This document shows positions 33,521-34,528 of a stretch of 34,528 nt of DNA, piece by piece. The notes beneath the pieces were generated by a model. The model was given only the letters and a program-made list of their open reading frames with translations, searched no databases and was not told the DNA's origin. Location: assembly GCF_003858535.1 (NCBI RefSeq), contig NZ_RQTJ01000029.1, positions 590 to 35,117 of the forward strand, read 5' to 3'. The position numbers and the translations under genes are program-made. This stretch comes from Paenimyroides viscosum. Lineage in GTDB: Bacteria > Bacteroidota > Bacteroidia > Flavobacteriales > Flavobacteriaceae. Positions within the stretch are counted from its first letter, which is position 1. Each line of letters begins with the position of its first letter.

Positions 33521-34468
33521 AAGGCTAAAAGACACAGCAAATGGACATCAGTAAAGACGTAAAAAATCAACTTGACAAATATTTTGGAAATTATACTACC
33601 ACACAAATTTCAGGTGGTTCAACAAATGCTGAATTGTTCAGGGTTACGACAGATGAATCAAAGAGTTTTATTCTCAAAAAACAAATTTATAGTAACCATA
33701 ATGTAAACCTCAAATACGATTATCAAAATTATTTATGGCTTGACGGAAAAGTTCCAGTTCCTAAGATTATTTTTTATGAACAATTAAGCGACTTTGAATT
33801 GTTATGTATGACGGAACTGCAAGGAAAAACTCTTGAATATTATTTTGATAAAATAGAAACTGAAGAAATTATTAAGCAATATGCAATATCATTGAAAAAA
33901 CTTCATTCTTTGAAAATCGACAATACTGCGTTGGTTCAACACCTTGACTTGAAAATTTCAAAAGCAAGATTTAATTTAGATAGTGGGTTAATTGATTTTA
34001 CAGACTTACAACCCGAAAATCAAACTTACAGCCCCGAAGAACTATTTGTGAAATTATTAAGCATAAAGCCATCAGACTATGAATTAGTGTTTACACACGG
34101 AGATTACTGTTTTGACAACTTAATTTTTGACAATCATAACTTAAGTGGTTTTATAGACATTGGCAATGGAGGTATAACAGATAAATATCAAGATATTGCA
34201 CTTGCTGTTAGAAACATACGAGATAATTTTAGACCAGAAATGGTTGACATATTTTACAAGGTATATGGACTTGATAAGCCAAACAAAAATAAAATAGAGT
34301 TTTATATATTATTAGACGAGTTCTTTTGAAAGAAGCCCAGCCACCAACATCGTATTGGCAATAGTGGGGCTGATAGTTATAAATTCAACATTTGTGCTTC
34401 TATCGGGCATTAGTGCAAATGTTGGGCTGACGTTTTTCAAATGCCCCACCATCGCCAATACGTAACCG
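33513..34468 (+). mobile_element. Gene cassette 2, carrying an APH(3')-family gene
   Basis: Begins TTGGTGGC after G33512 and ends at G34468 (956 bp). Its start GTTGGTGGC is exactly complementary to GCCACCAAC (34340-34348), the opening of its terminal site. The gene starts 28 bases into the cassette and stops 10 bases before the terminal site, the tight packing seen in integron cassettes. Confidence 0.75.
33541..34329 (+). CDS. Aminoglycoside phosphotransferase, APH(3') family
   Basis: 262 aa, near the 264 of APH(3')-IIIa. Phosphorylates the 3'-hydroxyl of kanamycin/neomycin-type drugs with ATP, if the family holds. It has a nucleotide-loop region with ILKK (about 44-47), the catalytic loop HGDYCFDN with D188 and N193, then GFIDIGNGG with metal ligand D206, D214, DIALAVRNI (D218), and C-terminal YILLDEFF matching the YILLDELF end of known APH(3') proteins. 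It seems a divergent member; the closest subclass cannot be set by eye. ATG 33541 follows the cassette start by 28 bases, with no Shine-Dalgarno. Likely expressed from an upstream promoter or from TAAATTTA (33442-33449) in the preceding site. Confidence 0.85.
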   Translation: MDISKDVKNQLDKYFGNYTTTQISGGSTNAELFRVTTDESKSFILKKQIYSNHNVNLKYDYQNYLWLDGKVPVPKIIFYEQLSDFELLCMTELQGKTLEYYFDKIETEEIIKQYAISLKKLHSLKIDNTALVQHLDLKISKARFNLDSGLIDFTDLQPENQTYSPEELFVKLLSIKPSDYELVFTHGDYCFDNLIFDNHNLSGFIDIGNGGITDKYQDIALAVRNIRDNFRPEMVDIFYKVYGLDKPNKNKIEFYILLDEFF

Positions 34469-34476
34469 TTGTACGA
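34340..34476 (+). repeat. attC-like recombination site 2 (end of cassette 2)
   Basis: GCCACCAAC (34340-34348), spacer AT, left arm CGTATTGGCAATAGTGGGGC (34351-34370), right arm GCCCCACCATCGCCAATACG (34443-34462; 18 of 20 pair), spacer TAACC, then GTTGTACGA (34468-34476). An inner stem CAACATTTG (34386-34394) with CAAATGTTG (34416-34424) extends the fold. At 137 bp it matches site 1 in length. Both sites share AAC-ATC at the opening and AACC-GTT at the crossover. Confidence 0.75.
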
Positions 34477-34528
34477 CATAGTAAAACCGAACCAAACAAA
34501 ATGAAAGTCAGAGAAGAAAAGTTAAGAA
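34469..34528 (+). mobile_element. Gene cassette 3 (start only)
   Basis: Starts TTGTACGACATAG after G34468 and runs out of the window. By the rule seen in cassettes 1 and 2, its end, beyond the window, should open with TCGTACAAC or its near match. Confidence 0.55.
34501..34528 (+). CDS. Start of the cassette 3 gene (partial)
   Basis: ATG at 34501 lies 32 bases into cassette 3, nearly the same offset as the APH gene in cassette 2 (28). The nine visible codons read MKVREEKLR. Product unknown. Confidence 0.45.

Noticed and set aside
1..34528. tRNA, rRNA, CRISPR arrays or a classical insertion sequence with transposase
   Set aside because: None recognised on either strand by reading; no tRNA-like T-loop clusters or repeat-spacer arrays were seen.

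Overview
The window looks like chromosome of a Flavobacteriaceae bacterium (Bacteroidota). The DNA is AT-rich. Many genes are preceded by the Bacteroidota -7 promoter element TAnnTTTG and few by Shine-Dalgarno sequences. Marker families agree: TamL/TamB, several small outer-membrane barrels with 'AQ' signal cleavage sites, a FadL/OmpP1-type barrel, a eukaryote-like ProS and lipoproteins starting CSSDD. The genus cannot be fixed from this window; Myroides, Paenimyroides and Flavobacterium are all plausible.

Layout. 1-4825 is mostly a minus-strand surface-polysaccharide precursor region: the 5' end of a dTDP-glucose 4,6-dehydratase-like gene, galE, a TagD-like cytidylyltransferase and a UDP-sugar dehydrogenase, with an outer-membrane barrel and one small unknown gene interspersed. 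5070-6500 is an orphan NtrC-type sigma-54 activator. 6944-10317 holds an EamA-type exporter, a lipocalin-like lipoprotein, a small unknown protein and the antiporter NhaA. 10458-17784 encodes the TAM system, tamB followed by an overlapping tamL. 18101-19910 is a Cys/Met PLP lyase gene divergent from an Lrp/AsnC regulator. 20055-23861 holds xerD, three outer-membrane barrels and aroQ. 23893-31191 holds proS, a Gly/Trp/Tyr-rich lipoprotein, an OmpP1/FadL barrel, another barrel, rimO and an AEC transporter.

The right end (31297-34528) is different. A tyrosine recombinase, not of the classical IntI type, points toward an array of gene cassettes. Each complete cassette begins with GTT plus six bases, and the exact 9-bp reverse complement of that start opens the ~137-bp inverted-repeat site at its own end. 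This is the boundary logic of integron attC sites, but the R-box is not the usual GTTRRRY. Cassette 1 (32433-33512) carries the macrolide-resistance methylase gene erm(F), in reverse orientation with its own promoter. Cassette 2 (33513-34468) carries an APH(3')-family aminoglycoside phosphotransferase. A third cassette starts at 34469 and runs out of the window. The recombinase gene points the same way as the cassettes, unlike class 1-3 integrons. This integron-like system in a Bacteroidota chromosome, carrying resistance genes, is the most interesting part of the window.

Limits: all calls come from reading the sequence and from memory of families. No alignment, folding or database search was run. 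Hairpins were paired by eye.
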